Shown here piece by piece: positions 1-10,500 of a stretch of DNA of 37,149 bases. Within the stretch, counting starts at the first letter, position 1. Every line of letters starts with the position of its first letter. The translations under genes were made by a program, and so were the position numbers. This DNA is from a virus. The stretch covers positions 1 to 37,149 of IMG/VR virus record IMGVR_UViG_3300044910_000145. One strand, written 5' to 3'. Below the pieces are notes generated by a model. It was not told where the DNA came from, did no database searches, and saw only the letters and a list, made by a program, of their open reading frames with translations.

Positions 1-3
1 AGT

Positions 4-32
4 TTGCCTTTTAGTTGATTGTAAGATAAAAT
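4..32 (+). promoter_or_regulatory. possible promoter upstream of the major tail protein gene
   Basis: TTGCCT (4-9), a 17-base spacer and TAAAAT (27-32) resemble a sigma70-type promoter. Transcription would begin near base 39 and leave a leader of about 75 bases with an A/T-alternating stretch before the Shine-Dalgarno sequence. The -35 box matches only four of six positions and the left context is missing, so this is a weak call. Confidence 0.3.
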
Positions 33-114
33 TATACCAAGAGGAAAAGAGCCTAGCCAGCTTAATTTAAAGTAAGTCAATATATATATATTTATTTAAC
101 AGGAGGTTTTACCA

Positions 115-795
115 ATGGCAACATTTAATAACGCAAGAAATATTCTTGTTGGAGCTTCTCCACTGTTCTTGTCAGTAAAGGATTCAACTGTTTCAGGTTA
201 CACTGAAAACATGGAACCAAATGAGACAGCAGGAGTAGCGTTTGTTGATGGAGCATCTTACACAGATACCCTCAACACAGCAGCAGCAGGACTTAATCCT
301 AAGTTCCGCAACGTAGGTTTTACAAATAACGGTCTTCAGATTACTTACAACCCATCATACGGTTCAGTTACAGTAGATCAGCTTCTTGATACAGCAAAGC
401 TTTTCAAGGAGTCAATGGAAGTTATGATTGCAACAGAAATGTCTGAAGGTACACTTGAAAACATTCTTGCTGTATTCGGTCAGGGTCAATCAACTCTAGA
501 TAGAGGAGATGACATCGACACTCTAGGTCTTGAAGCAGGTGCTCTTGGCGTACAGCCAACAGAGCGTCAGCTGATTGCAGTTGGCGCAGCACCAACTGTT
601 TCTGAGTCAGGTGCTAACATCACAAGAACAGAGCGAGTATACTACGGACGCAGAGTACTTTCAGTACAACAGTCACAGTTCTCACTTGCTCGTAACGCAG
701 CAACAACATTCCCAGTAACATTCCGTTTGCTTCCAGACGGTAACAAGGGTGGCTCTGAATACGGACTAATTATTGACCGTGTCGTCACAGCATAA
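115..795 (+). CDS. probable major tail protein (tail tube subunit)
   Basis: A 226-residue soluble protein without membrane segments, starting at ATG 115 behind a perfect AGGAGG (101-106). It is Ala/Thr/Gly-rich with alternating beta-type segments and a basic C-terminal part, as expected for a tail tube protomer. The call rests mainly on position: it lies directly before the G/GT tail chaperone pair and the tape measure gene, where siphovirus-type genomes carry the major tail gene. The strong Shine-Dalgarno and the private terminator right after it fit a product needed in hundreds of copies. I do not recognise a diagnostic motif; another tail or neck structural protein is possible. Confidence 0.7.
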   Translation: MATFNNARNILVGASPLFLSVKDSTVSGYTENMEPNETAGVAFVDGASYTDTLNTAAAGLNPKFRNVGFTNNGLQITYNPSYGSVTVDQLLDTAKLFKESMEVMIATEMSEGTLENILAVFGQGQSTLDRGDDIDTLGLEAGALGVQPTERQLIAVGAAPTVSESGANITRTERVYYGRRVLSVQQSQFSLARNAATTFPVTFRLLPDGNKGGSEYGLIIDRVVTA

Positions 796-812
796 TTAAT
801 TTATTAATTAAT

Positions 813-842
813 AAAACCCCCCTAAGAAATTAGGGGGGTTTT
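813..842 (+). terminator. strong intrinsic terminator after the major tail protein gene
   Basis: A perfect 13-bp stem pairs 813-825 with 830-842 around a GAAA tetraloop (826-829). The core is six C opposite six G, flanked by an A-tract on the left and a T-tract on the right. The symmetric A/T flanks could let it work in both directions. It separates the major tail gene from the chaperone/tape-measure genes and probably lowers read-through into them. Confidence 0.93.
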
Positions 843-846
843 AGCA

Positions 847-875
847 TTGTATTGGTATTTCTGATATGATACAAT
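847..875 (+). promoter_or_regulatory. extended -10 promoter for the tail chaperone/tape measure unit
   Basis: TTGTAT (847-852), 17-base spacer, TACAAT (870-875) with TGA immediately before the -10 box, giving an extended -10 (TGn). It begins five bases after the terminator and would start RNA near 882, ahead of the AGGAGG at 893-898. The same TGn plus TAnANT/TATACT architecture recurs at several other places in the window. Confidence 0.65.
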
Positions 876-905
876 AATTAAGACGAGATCCTAGGAGGAT
901 TTAAA

Positions 906-1238
906 TTGGCAACAACAGTATATGATGTAGAAGAGATTCAACTACAAAATGGCGCAACAGTAAAGCTGAAGCCTTTAACTATTAAAGAGCTTAGAAAGTT
1001 TATGGCCGCTATCAGTAAGACAGCAGAAGTAACTACAGAAGACGAAACACTAACCATCCTAATCGATGCTTGTGCAGTAGCACTAGAAAAGCAGCTTCCA
1101 GAATTGGTAGCAGATAGAGACGCATTTGAGGACGTATTAGATGTACCAACAATTAATCGTATCCTTGAAGTTTGCGGTGGCATTAAGATGGATGATCCAA
1201 ATTTGCTAGCAGCAGCGGTTCTAGCTGGTCAGAACTAG
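906..1238 (+). CDS. tail assembly chaperone, short form (G-like)
   Basis: A 110-residue acidic, helical protein beginning at TTG 906; AGGAGG at 893-898 lies seven bases before the TTG, and no in-frame ATG offers a better start. Its N-terminal part (an ion-of-charge 'VKLKPLTIKELRKF'-type segment) resembles phage tail assembly chaperones that bind the tape measure during tail assembly. Its place just before the tape measure gene, and an open -1 frame that overlaps only its last codons, are the hallmarks of the lambda G/GT arrangement. The G form is inferred to be the major product, with a minority of ribosomes shifting to make the longer form. Confidence 0.82.
   Translation: MATTVYDVEEIQLQNGATVKLKPLTIKELRKFMAAISKTAEVTTEDETLTILIDACAVALEKQLPELVADRDAFEDVLDVPTINRILEVCGGIKMDDPNLLAAAVLAGQN
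1199..1205 (+). promoter_or_regulatory. slippery heptamer for programmed -1 frameshift
   Basis: AAATTTG fits the X XXY YYZ rule with AAT and TTG as zero-frame codons. It is the only canonical heptamer I found in the 43-base interval in which the two frames can be joined. A weak stem downstream (GTTCT 1218-1222 with AGAAC 1231-1235) could stimulate the shift, although it starts 12 bases after the heptamer, a little far. Confidence 0.72.
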
Positions 1239-1567
1239 ATCTAGCTGCATTAGAAGGAGAAGTATTTCTAATAGGAAACTATAAGAATTACGAGGAATTG
1301 GAAGATAGTCTTTCAATGCCAGAATTGATTCAGACTTTTAAATCTATGCAAAAGACTGAATCAGAGAAAAGAAAATTTTTGGCCGCAATACAAGGCGTAG
1401 AACTTGATAGCGCTGAAGAACAACAGCAAGGCAAGAGTTTTGAAGATGTAAGACGAAAGGCTCTTGGAATAACTGCAGATCCATCTGACATTGTTTCACT
1501 ACAAGGTCAGTTTGCATCAGAAGCAGGGTTTGGTATCGGAGCGGGACTCGGATACAAAAAGGAGTAA
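1205..1567 (+). CDS. tail assembly chaperone, -1 frameshift extension (GT-like)
   Basis: This frame has no good start of its own; it is open from 1196 (after a TGA at 1193-1195) to the TAA at 1565-1567. It can be joined to the preceding reading frame only between 1196 and the 0-frame stop at 1236-1238. The heptamer AAATTTG (1199-1205), read A AAT TTG in frame 0, sits in that interval and permits a -1 slip. The fused product would have 100 residues of the short form plus 120 of this frame, about 220 in all, close to typical GT sizes. An internal TTG at 1298 could give a free C-terminal piece, but it lacks a convincing ribosome site. Confidence 0.8.
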   Translation, partial: ASSSGSSWSELDLAALEGEVFLIGNYKNYEELEDSLSMPELIQTFKSMQKTESEKRKFLAAIQGVELDSAEEQQQGKSFEDVRRKALGITADPSDIVSLQGQFASEAGFGIGAGLGYKKE

Positions 1568-1570
1568 GAG

Positions 1571-4500
1571 TTGGCAGATCAAAATATAGTAACCAACATA
1601 ACTGCGACGGCTAATTTTTCTAGCCTAACAGCGCAGTTACAAGCGGTTACTTCGCAACTCTTAAAACTCCAAGCTACAACAATTGGTTTAAACAAAAACC
1701 TAACTAGCCAGGTTGGAGTCATGAATCGTCAGTTTGACGAAACCATGCGCTCCACTGGCCAGTTTTCTAGACACTTCGTAACATTAACATCAGACGTATC
1801 TAAGTTTGGACAAAATTTAGATAGCGGAAGAATGAAGCTCGGCCAGTATTTTAGAACATGGCAAGGGCATACACAAAAAACCAGCTCTTTAGTTAGAGAC
1901 CTTGCTAAGCAGCAGGTAATGCTTGAGAATTCAATTATTCAGCCTCTTGGTAAAAATGCACAAGGCTTAATGCAATATAACGTAATGGTTCAATCTGGAC
2001 TAGACGTTACAAAAAATAAATCAGCTCTTCTAAGACAAGAGCTTGCCATCATGAACAAGGTAATGATGGATGGATCAAATCAGCTTATTAACTGGGGTAA
2101 GAATACACAGTGGGCTGGTCGTCAGTTAACAGTAGGATTAACTGTACCTTTAGCAGCATTCGGTATGGCTGCAGCAAAAGCATTTAGGGAAGCAGATCAA
2201 GAGTTAACTCGTTTAACAAAGGTTTATGGAGGATTAACTGCAACATCCAGCGCTGATCTTCTTCAGGTTCGTAAAGATGTTATGGCGGTATCAAGAGAAT
2301 TAGCTTCTGGGCTAGGAGCAAACTTTACAGAGACTATTGCGCTTGCCGCAGATATTGCTGCTACTGGTAAAGAGGGTGCAGACCTAATTGACTCAACAAG
2401 ACAAACAACAAGACTTGCAATTCTTGGTGAAGTAGATAGACAAGAGGCCATGAAGGCTACACTTGCAATTCAAACAGCATTTGGTCAAAATACAATGGAG
2501 CTTGCCGAATCCATTGACTTCTTAAACGCAGTTGAAAACCAGACATCTACAACTCTAGATGATTTAGTAACTGCTATTCCAAAAGCAGGTCCCGTAGTTA
2601 AAGCCCTTGGAGGAGACGTACAGGATCTTGCACTTTATTTAACTGCTATGCGTGAAGGTGGAATTAATGCATCAGAGGGTGCTAACGCATTAAAGTCTGC
2701 ACTAGCATCTGTCATCAACCCTACCAAGGTTGCAAAAGAAATGTTCATGGGCTTCGGCATAGATCTGTCTGGCATTGTAAATAAAAATGCTGGAAATCTA
2801 ACTGGAACAATTATGGCACTCAAGGACTCACTTGACTCACTGGAGCCGCTACAAAGGGCAAGAGCAATTGAACAGCTATTCGGCAAGTTCCAATTTGCTA
2901 GAATTAATGCATTGTTTGAAAACCTAGGAAAAGAAGGAAGTCAGACTCTTCAAGTTCTAGATCTTATGAAAGCAAGCACACAAGATTTGGCAGCAATTTC
3001 AGCACGAGAATTAACAGCACTTACAGAATCTGCATCTGGTAAATACAGAAGAGCACTTGAATCTGTAAAGGCAGAACTTGCAGTAGTAGGAGAGCAATTC
3101 TTAAAGGTAGGAGCATTTGTATTAAATGCTATAGACGGAATTTTAAAGTTTATTGGAAATTTACCAGGACCAATTAAAGCAATCCTAGGATTTATTGGCG
3201 GGCTTACAGCAATTGCTGGTCCTATAATCATGCTTACTGGTGTGCTTGCAAACTTCTTTGGGTATATCATCAAGGGAATATTAGCCCTTAAAAACATTGG
3301 TAAGGGTGGAACTGGCTTTAAATTATTAACACCAGAATTGATGGCAGCATCTGCTGCAGCTAAAACAGTAGAGCAATCATTCTATAGTGATACAAAGGCT
3401 GCTGCAACATTCTCAGATGCAGTCATGACACTTGCAGCTTCATTCGATAAGCTAAAGCAAAGCGCAATGAGCTCAACTATTGCTACATCAAATAGTATGT
3501 CTACAGTTGCTGGAAATCCAGTAATTGGTGTTGGCGGAAGAATAGTAGATAAGAATAACCCTCTTATAGGAAAACCATATTCTAGAGACATGTCTCATAT
3601 GATTCCAACTGGATCAAAGACGCCACAACAAAGAGCAGACGAAACAATATTTTCCACAGTTCCTGGGCCAAAGCCAGTAAATCAAAGAATTTCAAATGCT
3701 CCACAAGTTTACATGGACACGGACCTTGCAAAAATTCCAGGAGTCACATCTGTTAATGGAGTTTCAACTGGTGTAGTTGCGGCAGAAGCGGCCAAGTGGC
3801 ATTCAATGACCGCAGCAATTGCAATGCAATCTAAAGAAGAATTAGCATTACTGAAGACGGAAGTAGCAGCAACAGGAACAGTAACTGCTTCTCTTACAGA
3901 TTCATATCAAGCACTTTTGCCACAAATGACAAAGATAACTACTCTTGCAGCACAAGAAACATCTTTAATCGTTGATCAATTAAAGGCTGGCAAGATTACA
4001 GTAGAAAACGCTAGAGCAAAGATATTTGCATTAAATGCTCAAGTTGAAGCAATGATGGCACAAACAGCTCAAGGAGTTGCAACTGCACAAGCAAGAACAT
4101 TAAGCTTGACTACAGTTCCATTGACAACACAGCCAGTTGTAAGCGCAGCTGGAAAGTCAAATATGAAAGAGCTGTTCCACAAAACAGAAACTTCTAAGCT
4201 TATAGATTCAATTGCTCGTGGCCTAGGTGTTAGAACTTCTGGTGCTGGATATAGCATACACACAACAAAGCCTAGATTTAATACTGGTGGAATTGTATAT
4301 GACCCATCAAAGCATGGCTCAATAGTCCCAGGCCCATCAAATATTGATTATGACATGGTGCCAGCAAGACTTCCAGAGGGCAGCTATATATTAAATCAAG
4401 AAGCTTCACGTAATAACCCTGATTTAGTTAGAATGGCATCAAATAAATATAACCGTGGCGGCAAAGTTATAGATGCAATTCTTACACCTAGAGAGACTTA

Positions 4501-7500
4501 TTTTGATCCAGAGTTTACAGCAGCCAATAAGCCTTTACTAGATAAAGCTAATAGCGGTTCAAGAGTTCAGCTAAGAAATAATGGTGGAATTCTTGGCGGA
4601 TTAGTAAGGGTTGGTAGAAGAGGATATGGTAATGACATATTCCCAGACAAACAATACTCTTTAGCAGAACTCAGAAAAGCTGAAGAATACATAAAATCTC
4701 TTACAGGAAGAGATTACGAAGATAGAAGAAGACCAGGGCTAATTTTAAATAATGCTACAGCTCTTCTAGATAATGTTCCTGGAATGACTCCAGAAAAAGC
4801 AATTGCTGAAGCAGTTAAAGTTGATGGTATAGCAAGGCTAGATAGAATTGTGCGTGGAGATGCATCTAAGGGATATGCTGCAATTCACAATGCATATCTA
4901 AAAGAACACTATCCAGACCTGATACTTGATGAGAAAAAGCCTAAGAGACAAAACGTAAATGCTAGGAATAGAAGCCTACTAGCAAAAATGCTAGAGGTAA
5001 GACTGTTTACATCTGGATCCACCCAATCTTTTGCGGATAGAGCGCATATCAATCCAATTAATTTATCTACTGGACATGCTGGATATTTTGGAGAAGCTGG
5101 TCACGATAGATTTAATTCAGTAGGAAATAATATCAGAAGAAGAACTGGTGCCCCTGATCGATCACCAGTTTTTGCTGATGAGGCAGTAGCACACGCAGAT
5201 GACATAGCCAAATCATTTGGGTTTACAGATGCAAAAGAATTTAAAAAGAATCTTCCATTTATAAGAGACTATATTAGAACTGGGGTATGGAAAGGTCCAG
5301 GTCCAGTACCACTTGGTGTTGTTAAGTATGTAAGAGGCAACATACAAGTAGCTACAAACAAAGTAGTTCCTAGAAGAGCAGATGGCAGATTTGCTCCACA
5401 GGCTGCTAGAGCCGTAAAGCCACTAATGGCTATGGTTGCTGGTGCACGTAGAAATGCTGGAGGAATAATTGGTGGCTTAGTAAAGCCAGGTAAACGAAAT
5501 TATGGCAAACTGTTCCTTGGAATGCCAAGAAGATTTAAGGATGTAGAAGCACAAAGAAAAGCTAGACTTAGCATGGAAGAGATTGATGCTGGGCTAAAGG
5601 CTAGCCGATTTGCAGCAATGCCTCCAACAGATTTTGGCAAGTTGATATCTCCATCAACAGGAAGAAGCTTCCCTGTTCCAGGTATTGGAGGATTGTATGA
5701 AAAAGCAGACGGGACTAAAGTATTTGTTAAGCCAGTAATGGATGAAACTGCAGCCCTTGCAGAGCAACGTGCAACTGTTATTGCAAGAGACGCTCATAAT
5801 TTAACTGCTCCAAGACAAGAAATTAGAACCATGATGGACCCTACAGATCCATCTGGTAAAAGAAAGTTGCTTGTATTAGAATCTCCTTATGACGAAGCTT
5901 TTTCAAAAAAGTCGGGAGTATTTTCAAGAGAAGATTATTTCAAGCAATTGGTTGCAGCTAATTTAAGAGGCGATAGAGATTTAAGTAGAGATAATCTTTC
6001 TGGTAGCACACTGGCTGATGTAGGAACAGCTGGAGTATTTAAGATGGCCTCTGGTAAAAGAGCTTACGAAGAAGAAATGATTTCAATGAAAGAGCAAGCA
6101 CGTATAAACTTGCTTGGAGTAAAGGGTGGAGCTAAGAGATTCTTTGCAGAGTCTACATTGGCAATTCCAAAGGGCATGACACCTAAACAATATCACAAGG
6201 CAATGATCGACGAAATTGATGACGTGCTTCCAAAACTAAAGTCTACAATATCTAGCTTTAAAGATTTAACTCCAGATGAGGCTAAAGTTTATGCCGCAAT
6301 GATTAAGAGACTAGAGGATGGAAGAAGAGTTAATTGGGAAGAGTTCCATGGAATTCATTCCTCAGTTAAAATTGCACAAGCTAAGGCATTAACCCCAGCA
6401 GCATTAAAGAAGCTAAAGGATGAGGCTGAATTAAGAATACGTCAAAGAGGCCATGCTGTATCTTTAAGTGATAATTCTTTCAAGACGCCTTTAAATGGGT
6501 TTAACGGAGGCGGAGTTATTGGTAACGTCCTAAAGGGACTAGCCATGAAAAGAATTGGCGCAGGGTTTGGTCCAACTGGAGCTCCTAAGCCTAGCATGTA
6601 TGAGTCTGCACCATGGGGAGTAAACTCTCTATCAATCAAGATGGCAGAGACACTATTTGCTGGAACTGGATTAAGAAAGAATACTCAAAAATTACTTTAC
6701 GATAAGTTTGCGGCGGCAATGGCTAAAGAAAAGCCATTCGGATATGTTAAAGGTCCAGACGGCTCTTTAAGAAATGCCCTTGAGCCAGACTCATTAGACT
6801 CTGTCATAAGAATGGCTGCAAATAATCTAATGTCTGACAGAAAAGCTTTCATGCAACTATCTCCAATCGATAGGGATATTCTAAAAAAGAAATATGTAAA
6901 TTTTGATTCTAAAAAAGATACCCCTATAACAGATGATCTTAAGAAAAAGATATTTGGTATTGATGGTAAAAGAGAAATGGGTGGACCAGTATCTCCAGGA
7001 CAAAGTTATTTGGTTGGAGAAAAAGGTCCTGAAATATTTAGCCCACAACAAAGTGGTAAGATATTACCAGGATTTATGCTAGGTGGTATAGTAAAATCTA
7101 GTAAAATAGGCTACGGAGAAAAGGTTACAGATGTTAGCCAAGTCACATCTAAAGAGCATGCAAATCGTCTTCTAAAATCAGGAAATCCAGGACAAAGAGC
7201 AATAGGACAGGCTTACTTAAACAATCTTAAGATAGCGCCAGTGCCAGTTGCTGCTGCACCCATCAAGCCTGGTCCGTTGTCCGTTGGAACAACTTCATTT
7301 GTTGGAAACAAAGGGGTAGTAACAAACGTTCCTACACTTCAAGGATCACTTCCATATGCGCCTGGAATAGGTATGTTTAACCCAATGCTTAATAAGCCGA
7401 TGGAATTATTAAAGTCGGCTTCAAAGCAAATAGAAATGTCATTGTATGCTTTAGGAATGAGCGTTAAAAAAGATGCTCTTATGGTAGGCAAAACATTAAA

Positions 7501-10500
7501 ATTCTCTGGAGACCAGATTGTAATTGGTGCAAGATTGATGCAGGATCAAATAAAGACATCAATTAATACTATGTCAACTGGTTTTAAATCTGTTGGGACC
7601 ATAGTAAGCAATGTTGTAAAGCAGACTGCTACTCAAATAGGAAATTCAGCAAAAGAAGCGGCTACAAGATTAAATGCACTGAGACAATCTTTGTTTAGTC
7701 CTCAGATAATTGCGCCAAGACCACCAGGTGCACTAGTAAACCCAGACAGAACATTTTTACAGAATTCAAGGCAGTCGTTTGCTGCAAACGCAAAGTATAG
7801 TACAACAGCAATGCTTAACCCTATTCAATACGGCAGATCAGTTTTAAATAAGCCAATAGATCCAAACAAGCAACCTGGAATGATGGGCGGAATGGTTGGC
7901 TCCATGGGTGGAATGATGGTTGGAGGAGCAATTGGAGAAAGATTAGGCGGACAAACTGGAATGATGATTGGCTCCATGGGCGGAATGATGGCAGGACAAG
8001 CAGCTGTAACAAAAGCAGGTGCAGCATTTGCTGGTCTATCAGCATCTATGGGAGGAGCTGGTTTTGGTGCAACTGCAGTTGCAGCAGCAGGATTAATTGC
8101 ACCAATCGCAGCCGTAACTGCAGCGGTAGCCGCTGGTGTTATTGCATGGAAGCACTATAAGCGTGGGCAAGAACTTAATATATCCACATTTGGAATGACA
8201 GCAGAAGCTGCTAAAAAGGCAAACCTTAGATTTACAGACTTTGGTTCAAAGATTAAAGACACAATACAAGACTCAAAGGACATGGCCGCTGCAAATAAAA
8301 TGATTTATCAAAGTATGAAGGATGGTGGCACACCATTCCAAATGACAATTGCAGAGTACAAAAAACTGAAAAAAGAAGTTAAAGAAACCTTTAGCGAGCA
8401 GATTGCAGCTTTAAATAGACAGCCGTCAAATAAGGTTCCAGATGCAGTACGTAGAATTAAAGAGCAGCTTATAGCTGCGGGAATGTCTGCGGATGAAGCT
8501 ACTAAAAAGATATTTACTATGCTTCAGCTTTCAAATAAAAAAGATCAGTCTATAACTGCAACAATGGGCAACAACAGCTTTAAGAAAATATTAGATCCTC
8601 AAACTGCCGCAGTTTCTGCAGTAGAAAGTTTTGGAAGAGACACTAAGGATCAAGGAAACAAGGAAAAGGCGGCTTCATTAAATACAGCTTTAATGGCAAC
8701 CGAAACTGGTATAAATGATTTAATAGCTAAAAGAGAAAGACTAGTTGCAAAGGATACTACTGGCAAGATCAAATCTTTGAGTTATTCAGAAGCTGAAAAA
8801 ATGATGCTTGATCAAATAAATCAATCAAAAGAAGCTGGTAAGGTAATTACTCAAGGAACAATTGACGAAATGGCAAAGACAAATCCAGAAGTCAGAAAGA
8901 TGATTAATGAGTCTGATACAGTCGTAAGCGTATGGCAAAAAATTAGACTAGAGGCTCAAGGTTTTAATGGGGACCTTTCTCTTTTAAATGCAGCTCAAAC
9001 AAAATTTATTGCGGACGCTTTTGCAGCAATATCCAAGGTTGTAGTCCAAACAAATAGAAATGGTCTTTTAAAAGAGCAGTACGCAAACCTTGAAAAACTA
9101 GATAAGCAAATTAAGAGCTATACCAAAGCACTTAAGGGACAGTCAGTTGCAGAACAAATATCTGATAGAGATAGAGTAAAGGCTTTAAATAAGCAGATAG
9201 ATGCTATTAATAAGCTTGCCGAAGCAAGAAAGAAAGCTTTAGCAGCACAGCAAGCAGATGCTGATCTAGGAAGACAAATTGAAAAAACTAGACTTGAAAT
9301 GCAAAATGCTGCTGCAGTTGGAGACACAGCAAAAGAGCAAAGCCTAAGAATTGATCTAGAGTCATTAACTTCACAACAGCAAACAGAAGCTCAGATGAGA
9401 GCTATAGATAAAGCTGCCGAAGCAGGCATGGCTCCTTTAAAGGCTGCGATAGAGGCTATATCTAATAAGCAAGAAAAGCTTTCTGACTCAGCAGCACTTG
9501 CAGGAGAAAGTCTTGATAAGTTAAAGGCTAAATATGATAAGCAAGATGCTGCAATTAAAAAAGTAAATGATTCCATGACTGCACTTTATGCTAATGCATC
9601 AGCAGCTGGAAAGAGTATTGAAGATTATGTAAAGACAGTAACTGGAGCAGAAGAAGCGGCGGGGCTTGTTGCTGCATCAGAAGCAGCCACTGGCGTAAAA
9701 ATGCCAAGATATACACAGGGTCCAGACGGAAAACCAGTTCCTGTTTCACCAGAACAAAATGCCTTGGCTATTTTGGCAAAATCTACTGGCCCAGCAAATG
9801 CTGCTTTAGCATCCGCAATTGGTGGCGGAGCAACTCTTCAAGATGTTGTTAATGCTATTAGTGGAGATTTTAGAAAAAATTCAACAGGTGAAAAGGCTCC
9901 AAAAAATACTGATAGAGTGGGAGGCCCTACGGGAAATCAGGTAACAACAAACCCTAAAACTGGAGACAAGGAAGTTCTAAAACCAGGAATTTTTGAAACA
10001 AGCCTATTAAGCTTTAAGAATAACGGAAGAGGGCTGTCTGCTGGATCAATTGTTAAAGTTGGTCCTAAAGGAGACATACCTGCAGTTATAACAGATGACA
10101 TAACTAAACCTAAAAAGAGTGGCGAATTAAAAATTGTAGCTGTAGATCTAGCTCAAATGAGAGCGCAGTTTACAGTTCATAAAGCGCAGGGCGGTGTAAT
10201 CCGTGGACCAGGAAGCAATACATCTGATTCTATTCCAGCCATGCTTTCAGACGGAGAGTTTGTTGTAAATGCAAAATCAGCAATGTCATTTGGCTATGGA
10301 AACCTAGAAAGTATAAATAGAATGGCAGCAGGCGGAAGAGCATCAAGATTTAACTTTAATAGAGAGATGTTTGATGTTAGAAGCGCAGGATCATCTTCAT
10401 CATCTTATGTAGTAAATCAAACTATATACGCATCAGACGGAATGGATGTAGAAGCGTTGTCAAATATGATTGTTCGTAAGGCAGAAGTTGTTATTGGACA

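Noticed and set aside
81-93. Alternating TA tract as an origin or regulatory element
   Set aside because: Short and expected in an AT-rich leader; nothing else supports an origin.
893-900. Ribosome-site-sequestering hairpin around AGGAGGAT before the TTG at 906
   Set aside because: Only ATCCT/AGGAT with a three-base loop; too short to claim a switch.
2950-3297. Antisense frame opposite the tape measure hydrophobic segment
   Set aside because: Complement of a biased hydrophobic coding stretch, no start signal, no recognisable domain.
5010-5160. HNH endonuclease motif in the tape measure insert (RAHINPINLSTG)
   Set aside because: The following residues lack the Asn and His spacing of an HNH finger and there are no cysteines.
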